From Rhipicephalus microplus (Eukaryota; Arthropoda; Arachnida; Ixodida; Ixodidae): 64,000 nucleotides of DNA. The translations under genes were made by a program, and so were the position numbers. Positions 1-11,256 of this stretch are shown one piece after another. The stretch is taken from contig NC_134709.1 of NCBI RefSeq assembly GCF_043290135.1, forward strand, positions 109,113,645 to 109,177,644. The letters are read 5' to 3'. Every line of letters starts with the position of its first letter. The first letter of the stretch is position 1. Under the pieces are notes generated by a model. The model did not search any database, was not told the origin of the DNA, and worked only from the letters and a program-made list of their open reading frames with translations.

Positions 1-195
1 AACTAACTGCTGGACGTAGTGGTACGTCCCGCGCCAGAAGTAGCGTGGTCCAATGCAATGGTAACCCAGAGTGCGCGCATTGCGGATCAGAATGGAAGGA
101 TTCACATGTCTCCAACCACAGACTGCGGGGTATCACGAGTAACCACTGCCAGCCATCGGTGTCATAATTGCGTCGGTGTAGGAGGCCGTCACGAA
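1..195 (-). pseudogene. Gy1 integrase N-terminal zinc-binding region, broken
   Basis: Minus-strand translation from about 195 gives a typical pre-integrase stretch with the residues GWQWLLVIPRSL and ESFHSDPQCAHSG. The reading then shifts frame near 60, where RYFWRGTYHYVQQ continues the family pattern. In Gypsy integrases this H2C2 region binds zinc and precedes the DDE catalytic core, which would lie outside the window. At least two frameshifts are present: one between RNase H and here, and one inside. Confidence 0.7.
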
Positions 196-917
196 TGGCG
201 AAATGGTGAGCTCGACGACAAGGCACGCGTGGATGGCGTTGCGGACGGATCAGAGAGCAAGTCGATCAGGGGGGTGATCCAATTACTTTTTCGCTGTTCG
301 GTAGCGATGATGTCAAAATCAATGGCAGAAACAGCAAACGAGGATACTGAGCAGAGCACGTCAGCTTCAGGCAGAGAGGAGCGCGAGAGAGTGTCGGCGT
401 CAGCATGCTGGCGTCCATTGCGGTAAAGCACGCGGATGTCGCAGTCTTGTAAGCGAAGAGCCCAACGGGCGAGACAGCCTGAGAGATCCTTCAATGATGA
501 GAGCCAGCATAGTACATGATGGTCGGTAACGACATCGAATAGGTGACCATACAAATAAGGTCGAAACTCTGTAAGGGCCCAGACGATCGCCAGGCACTCT
601 TCTTCCGTGACGATGTAGTTTGTCTCGGCTCTCGTGAGCGTACGGCTTGCATATGCCATGACATATTCAGTGAATCCATGTTTGCGCTGCGCCAGGATTG
701 CGCCGAGGCCTACACCGCTGGCGTCCGTGTGCACCTCCGTTGGGGCCATAGGGTGGTAGTCACGTAGAACGGGAGGAGACGTCAACAAATAGGGGAGCTT
801 CGCGAAAGTGTCGTCGCACTCGGACGGCCATGAATTGAGGGGCTCGTTACTTCCAAGGAGCTTCGTCAGCGGCGATATGACCGTGGCAAAGCGTCGGAAG
901 TATGACCACAGGTCCAC
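189..917 (-). pseudogene. Gy1 RNase H and RT thumb
   Basis: The frame encodes the end of the RT thumb followed by a Gypsy RNase H: HTDASGVGLGAILAQ supplies the first catalytic aspartate, and EECLAIVWAL and VVTDHHVLCWLSS supply the next acidic positions. It ends with the tether HADADTLSRS. RNase H degrades the RNA strand during reverse transcription. The frame is open for about 240 residues but breaks against the RT upstream and integrase downstream. Confidence 0.85.
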
Positions 918-1711
918 AACTACACAGTTCTTTCATGGACGCAGGTTTGGGGAATTCGGCCATGGCCCGAAGCTTGGCTGGGTCAGGAAGAATGCCATCC
1001 TTCGACATGATCGACGTACCCTAGGAAGGTGAGTTACCGTGCTGCCAAGCGGCACTTCAGATTCAGTTGCAAGCCGGCATTGCTAACACGTGCAAAAATT
1101 TCTTTCAGACGTTGGAGATGCGTGGAGAAATCTTGAGCGAAGACAACAACGTCATCGAGGTAACACACGCACGTTTGCTATTTCAAGTTGCGCAGAACGG
1201 TGTCCATCATGCGCTCAAAGCACGCAGGTGCATTACATAAACCGAACGGCATGACGTTGAATTCGTACAAGCCGTCGGGTGTGACGAAGGCTGTCTTTGG
1301 TCGAGCGTCATCAGTCATGGGTACTTGCCAGTACCACGAGCGCAGATCAAGAAAAGAAAAAAAATCGGCTTCGTGAAGGCTGTGAATCGCGTCATCGATG
1401 CGCGGCAGTGTGTTAACATCCTTGCGAGTGATGTTATTGAGCCGTCTGTAGTCCACACAGAACCACACAGAACCATCTTTCTTCGCAACAAGAACAACAG
1501 GAGACGCCCATGGACTGTCCGAAGACTGAATGACCTCGCGTCGGAGCATATTGTCAACCTGCTCGTTAATTCTCCGACGTTCAGCAGGCGACACGCGGTA
1601 TGAACGTTTCCGTAATGGCGGATGGGCAACAGTGTCGATACGATGCGTAACAGTGGACGCGCGAACGAGAGAACTTCGCCCGACATCGAGAAAAGAACGA
1701 TATTCTTGCAA
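918..1711 (-). pseudogene. Gy1 reverse transcriptase fingers and palm
   Basis: The 1178-1711 stretch encodes RT fingers and palm: SPWASPVVLVAKKDGS, FCVDYRRLNNITRKD, a LDLRSWYWQV catalytic block (LDLRSGYWQI in intact relatives) and FVTPDGLYEFNVMPFGLCNAPA. Below 1178 a shifted frame continues with RVCYLDDVVVF, so the YLDD catalytic box is retained. Frameshifts and stops interrupt the frame near 1177 and 1030. It once copied the element RNA into DNA. Confidence 0.85.
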
Positions 1712-2201
1712 CAGGTGCAGAAGCTGGGAATACTATACCGACGTAAGGTTGTCATCAATTGAGGGGCCAACTACATTAGATGATGGATAAGAAGTGGAAA
1801 CAGCACTGGTGGTACGCGAATTGGGGCAACGCAAGTCATCGGGTACGTCCATTACTTGTGCGTCATCGACTGGTTCAACTCTGCCGAGGCATTCCCCTCG
1901 AACCAAGGTAACAGTGTACGGAAATGGGTCGGTCACAAAAATAGTAGCGTTTCCCTGGTACTAGCAACCCTTATCTTCTGCAAGCACGGTCGGTTGGTGA
2001 AACGAGTGCAATTGTGTCGGAGAGACCAGCGCAGTAGACCCATACACCCGCGGTCGACCTTAGAGGCACTATGGTATCATCTTTCACAAGAATCTTGCTC
2101 AGTATGAGGGGACTGTCTACTGGCGTGAAATGCGAGAAGGGTGCGAGTTCAATTTTGGTGGCGGCACAATGGATGGTGGCGTCGTTGCGCGAAAAAAAAT
2201 C

Positions 2202-2450
2202 CTATCCCAGGATGACGTCATGAGAGCATGCAGGAATGATGAATTGGGGGACACACAGAACGTCTCGAACGACAACGCGAGCTGTGCACCCTGCTGTAGG
2301 ATGAATACAATGCGAACTAGTGGTACGAAGGGACAACCCAGAAATTGGTGTCATCACTTTTCGAAGCAAGCTGCAAAGGTTTTCGTCCATAACTGATACG
2401 GCAGCTCCAGTGTCGATAAGAGCAGATGCATAAACACCATCCACAAGCAC
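2202..2450 (-). pseudogene. Gy1 retropepsin-like protease
   Basis: This is a short minus-strand frame with the aspartic protease signature ALIDTGAAVSVM and a C-terminal SHDVILG motif, as in tick Gypsy proteases. The upstream reading (about 2495-2450) contains SHPSNVIDVLVDG, which flows into the protease, so the Penelope insertion boundary lies near 2480-2495. The sequence between it and RT (about 1733-2200) is a degraded protease-RT linker. Confidence 0.75.
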
Positions 2451-2479
2451 GTCAATGACATTAGATGGGTGGCTCTGAG

Positions 2480-3510
2480 GGCTTTCACAATGCTCATATA
2501 GAAAGGGCAGCGCAAAAACTCGGGAAAAAAGAAGGACAGAAGAGACAGAGCGCTGAATTTCAACTTATCCAAAATGCGGGAACCAATCACCGACAAGAAA
2601 AGATTACACAACACAGCAGCTACAGCTGAACCAATGCATATGCCCTTTCTTTGAACATAAAACTTATCATCAAAATTCACAACTGTAGAAGACAAATAGA
2701 ACTTTAAGTGTCAAACGAAGTCATCAGCATAAACACCCGCTTCACCTGAGACCTGAATTTCACCATATTCCTGAACCTTATCTCGAAAAGCCTGCAGCAG
2801 TCCTTCATGAGGCACAGAATAATAAAGTTCTTCAATGTCGACCCAAAACCGTTATAATAGCCAGATTTCAAACCTTGTAGGTGCAGCGAGAAGTCCTCAG
2901 ACTACGGATGACAAAGGGATCATCCTTCACTAAAACATTTGGTTTGTGCCAACCTCATCACGGAAACCCTATGCAAATCAGGTTTATGTCCTACTGCATC
3001 ATGCGGAAGCAGGTTCCCACAGACCTGCAGTCTTTTCGGTGTTGTCCTTTCGGTTTTATCCAACCTTTCTGGGGCCGCTGCAAGCGTTTTTGCAAGATTC
3101 TGAAATCAGAATATTGGCGACAGGTGAGGATGTTTCAGGACTGGTGGCGTGTTCTCGTGATAACTGGTGCTGAGCCTTTCAAGGAATCGCGTCGCCTGCA
3201 TGCTATCAAGAAACAAATGGCTGTGTCTGCTGAGTTCTTGTAGCATCGTGCTCTCGTGAACCTCACTTCTGAGAGCAAGGCCTTTTGTGTTAAGCAAGGC
3301 AACGTTTTTGCGCTTGTTAATGCCGTAGTTCCTGACGACGTTCAGCATGTTCTGAAGAAAGGACCAAAATTCAGTCATGAGCCCTGTCTTGAACCCCAGG
3401 GCCTTCTCTCCCTGGTCCGTCAAGTGGCTGAGTGTTGCGGTGAAAGTGAGAAAGATCGAGTTATTGCCGAAGGCGTTGAGTGCTTGACATGATGCACGTC
3501 TTCCCATCGT
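2480..3510 (-). pseudogene. PLE1: relic Penelope-like RT fragment with internal deletion
   Basis: On the minus strand an N-terminal region runs from about 3507 to 3106 (KALGFKTGLMTEFWSFL... VALLNTKGLALRSEVHE) and RT palm pieces run from about 2960 to 2480. These include KDDPFVIR and FYVQRKGICIGS, which in Penelope-like RTs is the F-Q-x-x-G-x-x-M/I-G-S block before the catalytic box. Compared with PLE2 the middle (the ADKG-type start through the KPxxPFR block) is missing. Stops and shifts occur throughout. The Penelope assignment is by motif pattern only. Confidence 0.55.
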
Positions 3511-4335
3511 TTGAAGGATCAGCCCCTAAAGAAGATTTTGAGGACGCTGAAGGAACTGCAGTTAACAATACTGGAAACAGATAAGGAAGGAAGCTTCGCT
3601 GTCCTACCGAACCTTCTGTTTCGAGAGAAGTCACAATTGGCAATGGTCCAGAACTTCAAGGACGCACCCTTTGATGCTTCAAATTAGAAACGGCATGCAC
3701 TTCAACTGCTAGAGGAATTTAACTTACAGAGCCTCAAGGCGAGGACAAAGAAAGAAGAAAAGGGCTTCCTTGAAGTCTTTTTTACCGAGAAAAGTCACAA
3801 ACCAGATGTTCCGTTTCGTGTCATTGTTTCTGAAGATGCTACCTGGCAACGCCACGTAAGCCGTTACCTACAAAGGCACCTACAAGTTTTACTGAAAGAT
3901 GATTCCTTTGCCATCCGCAAGTCTGAGGACTTCTTGTTGCACCTACAAGGTTTGATATCTGGCTCTTTTAACGGTTTTTCGGTCGACATTAAAGAACTTT
4001 ATTATTCTGCGGCTCATGAAGACTGCTGCAGGCTCTTCGAGATAGGGTTCAGGAATATGGTGAACTTCAGTTCTCCGGTGAAGCAGGTGTTTCTGCTGAT
4101 GACTTTGTAAGACTCTTAGAGTTCTATTTGTCTTCTACAGTTGTGAATTTTGATGATAAGTTTTATGTTCAAAGAAAGGGCATATGCATAGGTTCAGGTG
4201 GGGCTCCTCTGTTGTGTGATCTTTTCTTGTCGGTCGTTGGTTGCCGCATTCAGGATAAGTTGAAAGTCAGCGCTTTGTCTCTTCTGTCCTTCTTTTTTCC
4301 CGAGTTTTCGCGCTGCCTTTTCTATGTGAGCACTA
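3511..4335 (+). pseudogene. PLE2: relic Penelope-like RT fragment, inverted relative to PLE1
   Basis: Plus-strand reading gives LQLTILETDKEGSFAVLP (the ADKG-like RT start), KPDVPFRVIVSEDATWQRHVSRYLQ, KDDSFAIRKSEDFLLHLQ and FYVQRKGICIGSGGAPLL. This is an ordered Penelope-like RT series that stops short of the YxDD box. It shares about 450 bp with PLE1 in inverted orientation (3880-4335 versus 2480-2960). An in-frame stop and at least one frameshift disable it. Confidence 0.6.
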
Positions 4336-5127
4336 TGAACCAACTAGCCCAAACCAAAGTACTTCTTTCACAATGTAATAGCGTTGCAGTCCTTGCCTCG
4401 GGGACTGCAATGACTAGTTTTCCCGCTCGTTAGCAGCTGAACTTGGCCGCATGGAGGACGGGAAACGTCGTCGTGGAGACGGTGACCTTCCAGGAGATGG
4501 AGCTAGGCGAGACGGTGGTGGCATAGACGGTGGTTGGTCGTGATAGGGATGGCTGATCTGGCCAGCAACAGGCGATGAGGTGGTGGGTGGCTGTACGCGC
4601 AAGCAATAACGTGCTACATGGCCTGCGTAACCGCAGGCAAAACAGGTGGGTCGGTTGTCGAGTGTGGTCCCTTGGTTCACAGGGGTAGGTCTTGTCCATG
4701 TCGCAAGAGCCAACGGACAGAATGGTGGCTGGGAAGGCTGCAGGGTGGGCTGGAGCTGTGTCTGAGGGGTCGCGTCAATATACGTAGCCGGCATACCCGC
4801 TGCAAAGGACGGAGGTCGTGCGGCAGCTTCGGCGTGTCAATGGGGCGGGCGCTTGAACGACTGGGGGTGGCCTGGCGACCACTTGGACATACTTTGGGGG
4901 TGCAGGGACCGGATGTTGTTGTCGGTGGCACGCAGGCTTAACCTCCGGAATTTCCTGCTCAATGGCTCGGCGGATGGGTGGAAGAATGGCAGTGGCCGAT
5001 TGTTAAACAGTCGGTGGGTGGGAAAAGGGCAGGAGAAAGGGGAAGGCATGACGAGGAGGGGTAAGGTCCATCGGGGTGCATGTTGTGGCGGTAGACAACT
5101 GCTTTGTGAAAGAAATAAAAGTTCAGA
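4336..5127 (-). pseudogene. Gy1 gag C-terminal half with CCHC knuckle
   Basis: Minus-strand coding contains one zinc knuckle, CFACGYAGHVARYC, flanked by proline-rich sequence and followed by an arginine-serine-proline tail (PSPGRSPSPRRR). Further upstream, shifted frames carry AIEQEIPEVKPA and PAPPKYVQVVARPPPVVQAP, typical of tick Gypsy gag. Gag packages element RNA; the knuckle is the nucleocapsid. The frame runs on past 4414 toward 4336, where the Penelope insertion begins. The N-terminal capsid part is absent. Confidence 0.75.
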
Positions 5128-6580
5128 GAAGTTGGTGGAGTAGTGGAACTCAGATGGGAAGTAAATCCGAGTTGCGGCATTGCTCAGAAGTGACAGCAAG
5201 AACGCCTGAAAATGACAAGACGCAAGCCTCAGTAGCTCTCTGTGACGCCTGGCAGATCCACTGGATACCGTGACAGACAGTCGGCGTCCTGAGGGAGGTG
5301 ACCAGATTTATACATGACCGAGAAGGTGTATTCTTGGGGGCGGAGAGACCAACGACCAAGACATCCCGTGGGATCCTTGAGCGACGAAAGCCAGCAGAGC
5401 GCATGATGATCAGTTACAACAGTAAAATTGCGGCCGAACAGGTACGGTCGAAATTTAGCGACAGGCCGAACAAGAGCAAGGTACTATCTTTCGGTGATGT
5501 AATAGTGCTTCTCGGCGGGGGACAAAAGGCGGCTGGCGTAGGCGATGACGCAGTCACGTCCATGCTGACGCTAAGCTAAAACAGCACCAATTCCGTGGCC
5601 ACTCACGTCAGATCGAGGTTCTGTCAGTGCGCGCGGTCTCATCGAAGTGGGCTAATATTGGCGTAGTTGTGAGGGCAGAAATGAGCACCGAAAATGCAGA
5701 ACTTTTAGGGGGATTGCAAATAAAAGTGACACTTTTTTCAGAAGCTCGGTGAGAGGCTGCTGAAGATCGGCCAAGTTCTGGATGAAGTGGCGGAAATAGG
5801 AGCACAAACCAAGGAAGCTCCGGACACCTTTAGTAGAAGAGGCTGCGGGAAAGTGAATCACTGCGCGAATTTTGTCCGGATCAGGCTGTAGCCCAGATGC
5901 TTTAACGAGGTGACGAAGTGTTATTATTTCATGACAGCTGAAACAGCATTTGGAGGTGTTCCGATTGAGACGATTGTTGCGGAATGCTGGGAGAGTACCG
6001 GACAGTCACCACAGATAGCTCGAAAATGCCGGTAAAAAAACGAGGACGTTATCTAGGTTGCACAGGTGTGTAGACCTCTTGAAGCCGCGCAGCAGGGAAT
6101 CCATCATGCACTCAAAGGTGGCCGGCGCATTGCAAAGCCCAAACGGCATCAATTTAAATTAGTGTAGCTCGATGGGGATTAGAAAAGCAGTTTTCTCTCG
6201 GTTCCGTGAGTCAACAGTAATCTGTCGATAACCAGATCGAAAATCAGTGGATGAGAAAACTTCGCGCCATGAAGGCAGACAAGGGCGTCATCTATTCGTG
6301 GTAAGGGGTAGACGTCCTTCTTAGTGACCTTGTTGAGATGTGCATAGTAAACGCAAAGCCACCGCGTATGGTCCTTCTTGACAAGCATGACAGGGGAAGC
6401 TCACGGACTAGAGAGTGTTCGACGACGTCTTTGGTGAGCATTTTCTCGACTTTTTTCTGGATGAGAGAGCGTTCGGCAGCGAAGATACTGTGAGGGCGGC
6501 GATGAATTGGGCTGGCATTGCTGGTGTTGATGTGATGGGTCACAACTGATGCCTTGCCTAAAGGACGGTTGTCCATATCA
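5128..6580 (-). mobile_element. Gy2: truncated Ty3/Gypsy pol (RT to RNase H tether)
   Basis: A second, different Gypsy pol. On the minus strand, 6292-6576 gives the RT entry (HRRPHSIFAAERSLIQKKVEKML), 6179-6388 gives [36 protein letters not shown] in part, 5608-5861 gives VRSFLGLCSYFRHFIQNLADLQQPL, and about 5180-5330 gives the tether [19 protein letters not shown]. Frameshifts separate all blocks. Both ends are abrupt: unique sequence lies above 6580 and Gy1 gag lies below 5128. No gag, protease or integrase is present. Confidence 0.8.
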
Positions 6581-6748
6581 TTCGATATTGAACACTTTTT
6601 GCCCCAATTCCACTACTGCCGTTAGCAATATATTCATCATATACAAGTGGCACCCTGTAGCAGATATTCCAAAATTTAAACAGAAGGTGGCTACCTACAA
6701 CTAAATACATCGAAGACGCTCGAACCACAAAATAAGGAGCGAAGAGTT
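6581..6748. other. Short unassigned AT-rich spacer
   Basis: I see no frame, terminal repeat or known motif between the Gy2 break and the inverted-repeat element that starts near 6749. Confidence 0.5.
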
Positions 6749-7020
6749 TTACACTCTAAAAATTATTGAATAAAAAGGGTGTCTTTTTGTCCCACAACAT
6801 TAATCGTCATCAGGCTTGTGTGTGCTTCCTTTCTTGAAAACTCGGCGCTGGCCACTTTCCTATCGAGAATTCAATGACCCCCTGACAAAGGGCATGTCGA
6901 TCTGGACCGGAATGTATCGGGCGTGGGGCGATAGCACAAGGATGGAACGCAATTTAGATGACGATTATTGTTGTGGGACAAAAAGATACTCTTTTTACTC
7001 GCTCTTTTTTTAGAGTGTAG
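6749..7020. mobile_element. MITE-like inverted-repeat element (about 63-bp arms)
   Basis: The left arm (6749-6811) and right arm (6958-7020) are imperfect reverse complements, beginning TACACTCTAAAAA at the left and ending TTTTTAGAGTGTAG at the right, with TTTTTGTCCCACAACA inside both arms. Total length is about 272 bp with no coding capacity, as expected of a non-autonomous DNA transposon. Target duplications are not clear, so the exact ends and superfamily are unresolved. Confidence 0.65.
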
Positions 7021-7167
7021 TAAGGCGAAGATCCTTAGGGTGTGGGTTGTTTCCTCGTAGTATGTTGTAGTGGCCACTTCTATTTACTTTCAGGAATTTC
7101 TCACTTGATGACGTTGTGTGTATATGTGCTTGGAAATAATATCACTAGATGACATTAGTGGTTTTCG

Positions 7168-7266
7168 TATAGAGAAATTCGCAGCATATCCACGGAGTGA
7201 ATGATTAGTGGGACGAAGCTTTCGTCCATCCATCCGATGTTTGCTCTAGCGTGATAGGAGCAGAGG

Positions 7267-7328
<62 letters not shown>

Positions 7329-7398
7329 TGGACGGATGCGCAGACGGATGGATGGACGCTTCACCCCACTCATCATCATTCACTCCGTGGATATGCTG
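7168..7398. repeat. Microsatellite-cored repeat, copy 1, with (GACA)n core
   Basis: A tetranucleotide array (GACA)n at 7271-7328 and GATG/GACG-rich sequence lie between inverted arms: CAGCATATCCACGGAGTGAA at 7171 and its reverse complement ending at 7398. The same arm recurs at about 27262 and 28078 around other tetranucleotide arrays, so the arm plus core is a family and not a random microsatellite. Confidence 0.65.
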
Positions 7399-7481
7399 TG
7401 ATGATGATGAACGAACATTATTTATTTAGCAGAAAGGTCCTCCTCCCCTTTCAGGTGCGAGAGGAGAACGGAGGACCAAAC

Positions 7482-10400
7482 CTAGACGACGGCCATGATC
7501 CCATGGGCCCTGGCGGCGTCTTCGGCCTGCCGTATTAGGCGGGCTTGGAATTGAGAGTCAGATAGCTGAGGAGCGCGGTATCCCATCCCCTCCCGTCTGG
7601 AAATTCACCTCTCTTGGGGGCCTGTGGGCATGCTCATAAAATGTGGCTTAAGTCCGCCCTGTTGTGGCAAAATTAACACTTGTCCGAATGAAGTTCCGGC
7701 ACGCAGCGGTTCATTGTTACCGGACTAGGAAACGTGTGGGTCTGGAGTAGGCGCCAAGCCACCGCCTGTCCTTTGTTCAATCACGAGTGTGCGGGAGGAT
7801 AAATTTTCCTGCTTAGCCTGTATTATTGCGTAATATCTCTGCAAGTGGTCATCCGCTCAAATCTCTCATCATCCTCCCCGTTCGACCAGGGCAATCCAGA
7901 TTATCGGTCTGTAAGTCCTCGAGCTGTCTGGTGTGCAGCCTCATTGCCGGGCAAGGAAGAGTGAGCGGGTGCTTAGACTATTTCTATTGTTCGTTGGTCT
8001 TTGCATCCAGCCAATATTCTTAAAGCTATTTGGGATATTCGCCCTTATGCAAAGTTTCTCACATCCATCTGCGAGTCGCTAATAATTAGTGAAGTCGAGG
8101 TGGATGCCATGGCCATTGCAATAGCTGCTTCCTCCGCCTCTTCTGCAAAGCTCGTTCTCACCGTGCCGCTGACCTTATGATTTTGCTTTGTAGTCCACTA
8201 CTGCTATAGTCATGTCATTTCCTTTGTATTTGGCCTCGTCTACATATGTTTTTTCTGGTAAATATTTTACGTTGTTATGTATATTTTTCGCTTTTTCAGC
8301 TCTCCTTGCTTTGTGATGTTCGCTGTGCTTGTTTTTTGGAATTGGTGAGATTATTGAACATTTCCTGATTTCATACGGTATATCTTTTTTGGCGCCAAAT
8401 TGATTTGCATAGTTTATACCCAGTTCCTCTAGTATGGCTCTACCTGTTTTACTTTGCGTTAGTCTTTCATATAGTGCAATTCTTTGAGCTTCTATAAGCT
8501 ATTCTGATGTGTTGTGAAGCCCTAATTGAAGTAATTTATCAGTAGAGGTAGTTACTGGAAGTCCAATCACCTGTTTGAAAACTCGCCTAATGATTCTGTC
8601 AATCTTTTCTTTCTCGGCCACTTGCAGTCTGAGGTACGGAATCACATATTCAATACAACTGACGACAAAAGCCTGTACCAGTTTTATCATATAATTTTCT
8701 TTCATACCATTGTGCCAGTTTGCAATTCGTTTAAGTAGACGCAAAATTTACTGCGCACTGGTTTCAAGTAATCTAATCGCCTCTCCGTTATGCCCGTTCG
8801 AGCTGTTTCGGAGTCCCAGAATTCTTATGCTTTCGACCGTAGGTATTTGATTTGTGGGGTTTAACGTCCCAAAACCACCATATGATTATGAGAGACGCCG
8901 TAGTGGAGGGCTCCGGAAATTTCGACCACCTGGGGTTCTTTAACGTGCACCCAAATCTGAGCACACGGGCCTCCTTCATTTCCGCCTCCATCGGAAATGC
9001 AGCCGCTGCAGCCGGGATTCGAACCCGCGACCTGCGGGTCAGCAGCCGAGTACCTTAGCCACTAGACCACCGCGGCGGGGCGACCGTAGGTATTTGCGTT
9101 TTTGCAACAAAGACTTTAATGTTAGGTTTTTCTTGGATACTTTTGGAACCCTACATGTCGGGTTATAAAAAAGAAGTTCCGATTTTTCCGGTGAACATTG
9201 TAATCCTATATGAGTGGCATATCCTTCCACAACATTCACTGCGGTTTGTAAAGTTTCCTCTATGTATCCGTCACTACCCTCTGCTATCCATAAGGTAATG
9301 TCATCTGCATAGAGGCTATGGTGGAGTCCTGGAATTTCCTTCAGTCTGGTAGGGAGAGCTATCATGGCCACGTTAAAAAAAGGGAGACAGGACAGAGCCT
9401 TGCGGCGTACCTCAGCTGCCCAGACTAAACTCTTGGGATTCTGCTTCGCCTAGTATTATTCTTGCAGTCCAGTCAGTTAAAAAGTATTTTATATAATCGT
9501 ATACTATTTTTCCTACCCCTAACGCATGAAGATTGGCAAGTATAGCTTTATGTGATGTATTAACGAATGCTTTTTTAAGATTTAGGCCAACTATGACCTT
9601 TATGTCGTGTGTATTGAGACCCGAATCAATTATATGGTGTTTAATCTTAAGCATAATGTCCTGTGTAGACAGTTTCGCTCTGAAGCCTACCATCCTCTGA
9701 GGAAAAAGCTCGTTGTCTTCTGCATAATTTGACAGGCGAGTTAGGATGACATGCTCTAATAACTTTCCTATGCAGAATGTCAGGGAAATAGGCCTAATAT
9801 TATCAAGATCTAGTTTCTTGCCTGGCTTGGGAATCATTATGATTGTTGCCGTTTTTCATTGCTTGGGTATCTTAACTTCTTGCCAACACTTGTTCATATA
9901 TTCGGTGAGGGCTGTGATAGATTTGTTGTCTAAATTTCTGAGCGTTTTATTCGTGATCCCATCGGGGCCCGGGGTGGATGTTGTGCTCAGTTACATTAGT
10001 TCCGATCGTACCTCGGCCTCTAATATGGGTCGGTCTAGGAAATCATTTTCTTTACCTCTGTACGAGCTTAATCGCTCTTTGGTTGTATCCCCAATGTATC
10101 TCTGTCTGATTTCTTCAATCAGTTCTTCCTCTGTGCCTTTGTATTTACGGACAAGTTTAATAAAGTTTCGTTGTTGTGCTGTCTTGCTCGCTTCCGAGTC
10201 TATCAGACATCTTAACAGGTTCCATGTTTTAGAGAGACTTATTTATTTTTCCATCGCATCACATTTTTCCTGCCATCGTTGTCTGCATAGTTGCTCCGCG
10301 TACTTTTCAATATCTTTACTTAGGGTGGCTATCCTTTTTCTAGGACATTTGTTGTGTTTTTGTGTTTTCCCCCGTTTTTCTAGGCTCTTTTTTGCCTCCC

Positions 10401-11256
10401 ACATATGTAGGAGCTTACTGTCTGTGCTTTCTAGTCCTGTTTTTGGTATGGTCTTAGTTGCCATTTGAATATTTTGCCTAAGGTTCCCTAGCCATTCATC
10501 AGTCTTCGATGACATCACATGCTTCCTTCTCTCTGATTTTTCTAAAACTATCCCATTCAACCATCCTTGATTCTTTGCCTCCTCTTTTACGTGGGCCTGT
10601 TTTAAACGTGCTCTCAATTATATAGTAGTCCATGCCCACATTTTCTTGTGTGCAAAGCTAATAAGGTTCGATGATATTCTTAGTAAACGTGAGGTCAGGA
10701 GACGTGTCTTTGGATACGCTGTTTCCAATCCTAGTTGGGAAAAGGGGGTCGGTTATTAACGTAAGGTCCTCCTGTTGGGCGTCAATCCAGAGATTTCTAC
10801 CTTTGATATTTTCTTTGTCATAACCCAATTGCGCATGCAACGCGTTGAAACCTCCTACAATAACCAGTGCTTGCTTTTTAGTAATGCTTATCGTTCTTCT
10901 AAAAAGTGACCTAAATTTGGTTTTTTGTCTAGGGCTGCTATAGACTTTTAATATGAATAGACTTTCACCACTCTTCTGCGATGGAACTAACTCAACAAGA
11001 ACATCATTGACATCGCAGATTTCCGTATCATGTTTTATCACCGTGAGATTTCTTCGCACGAGGGTTGTTACGGACGTTTTTCATCAGGGGTACCATAGGA
11101 ATTGTAATTGGACAATTTAGCCATTCCTCCAGTTTCCTGTAAGGCGATGACGTCTGGTGCCTCCTTTCCGTTGAGGAACTGTTGTAAGTTACCCCGTTTC
11201 CAGCGATACCCACGGCAGTTCTACTGCCAAATTTTATACTTATTACGTCGTGCCAT
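7482..11256 (-). pseudogene. I-a ORF2 (endonuclease-RT-RNase H), inactive
   Basis: The ATG at 11254-11256 lies inside the end of ORF1, giving a 14-nt overlap. KIWQ, a stop, then NCRGYRWKRGNLQQF opens the apurinic-type endonuclease. At 10658-11059 the endonuclease block that should read GDFNAPH reads GGFNALH, losing the catalytic aspartate. RT (9412-9837) has LNLKKAFVN in place of LDLKKAFDN, also losing a catalytic aspartate, although SLYADDITLW is kept near 9300. Thumb sequence continues to about 8499. The end, RQAEDAARAHGIMAVV and a stop at 7482, matches the I-b C-terminus. The RNase H region is only faintly visible. Confidence 0.8.
8850..9080 (-). mobile_element. tRNA-derived SINE (Ruka-like) with 16-bp target duplication
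   Basis: The minus strand begins with a tRNA-like head: GGTCTAGTGGCTAAGGTACT (A box) and GGTTCGAATCCC (B box), the internal RNA polymerase III promoter. The body is shared with 32464-32720 and 29548-29634. It is flanked by an exact 16-bp duplication, CGACCGTAGGTATTTG, at 8834-8849 and 9081-9096. It interrupts ORF2 of I-a. Naming it after the tick Ruka family is from memory; the tRNA origin and duplication are seen directly. Confidence 0.85.

Larger units (their letters stand above)
1..5127 (-). mobile_element. Gy1: degenerate Ty3/Gypsy retrotransposon, 5'-truncated and open at the window edge
   Basis: Read on the minus strand, the order is gag zinc knuckle (about 4620), protease (2202-2450), RT (about 1000-1711), RNase H (189-917) and the start of integrase (1-195), which is the standard Gypsy order. 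Many frameshifts separate the domains, so the copy is dead. Two Penelope-like fragments (about 2480-4335) sit between gag and protease. At about 5127 the gag stops abruptly and a different Gypsy pol (Gy2) begins, so the 5' LTR and gag start are missing. No LTR of this copy lies in the window. Confidence 0.85.

Noticed and set aside
7271..7328. CRISPR-like repeat array
   Set aside because: It is a pure (GACA)n microsatellite without spacers; the other repeats here are satellite or minisatellite units.
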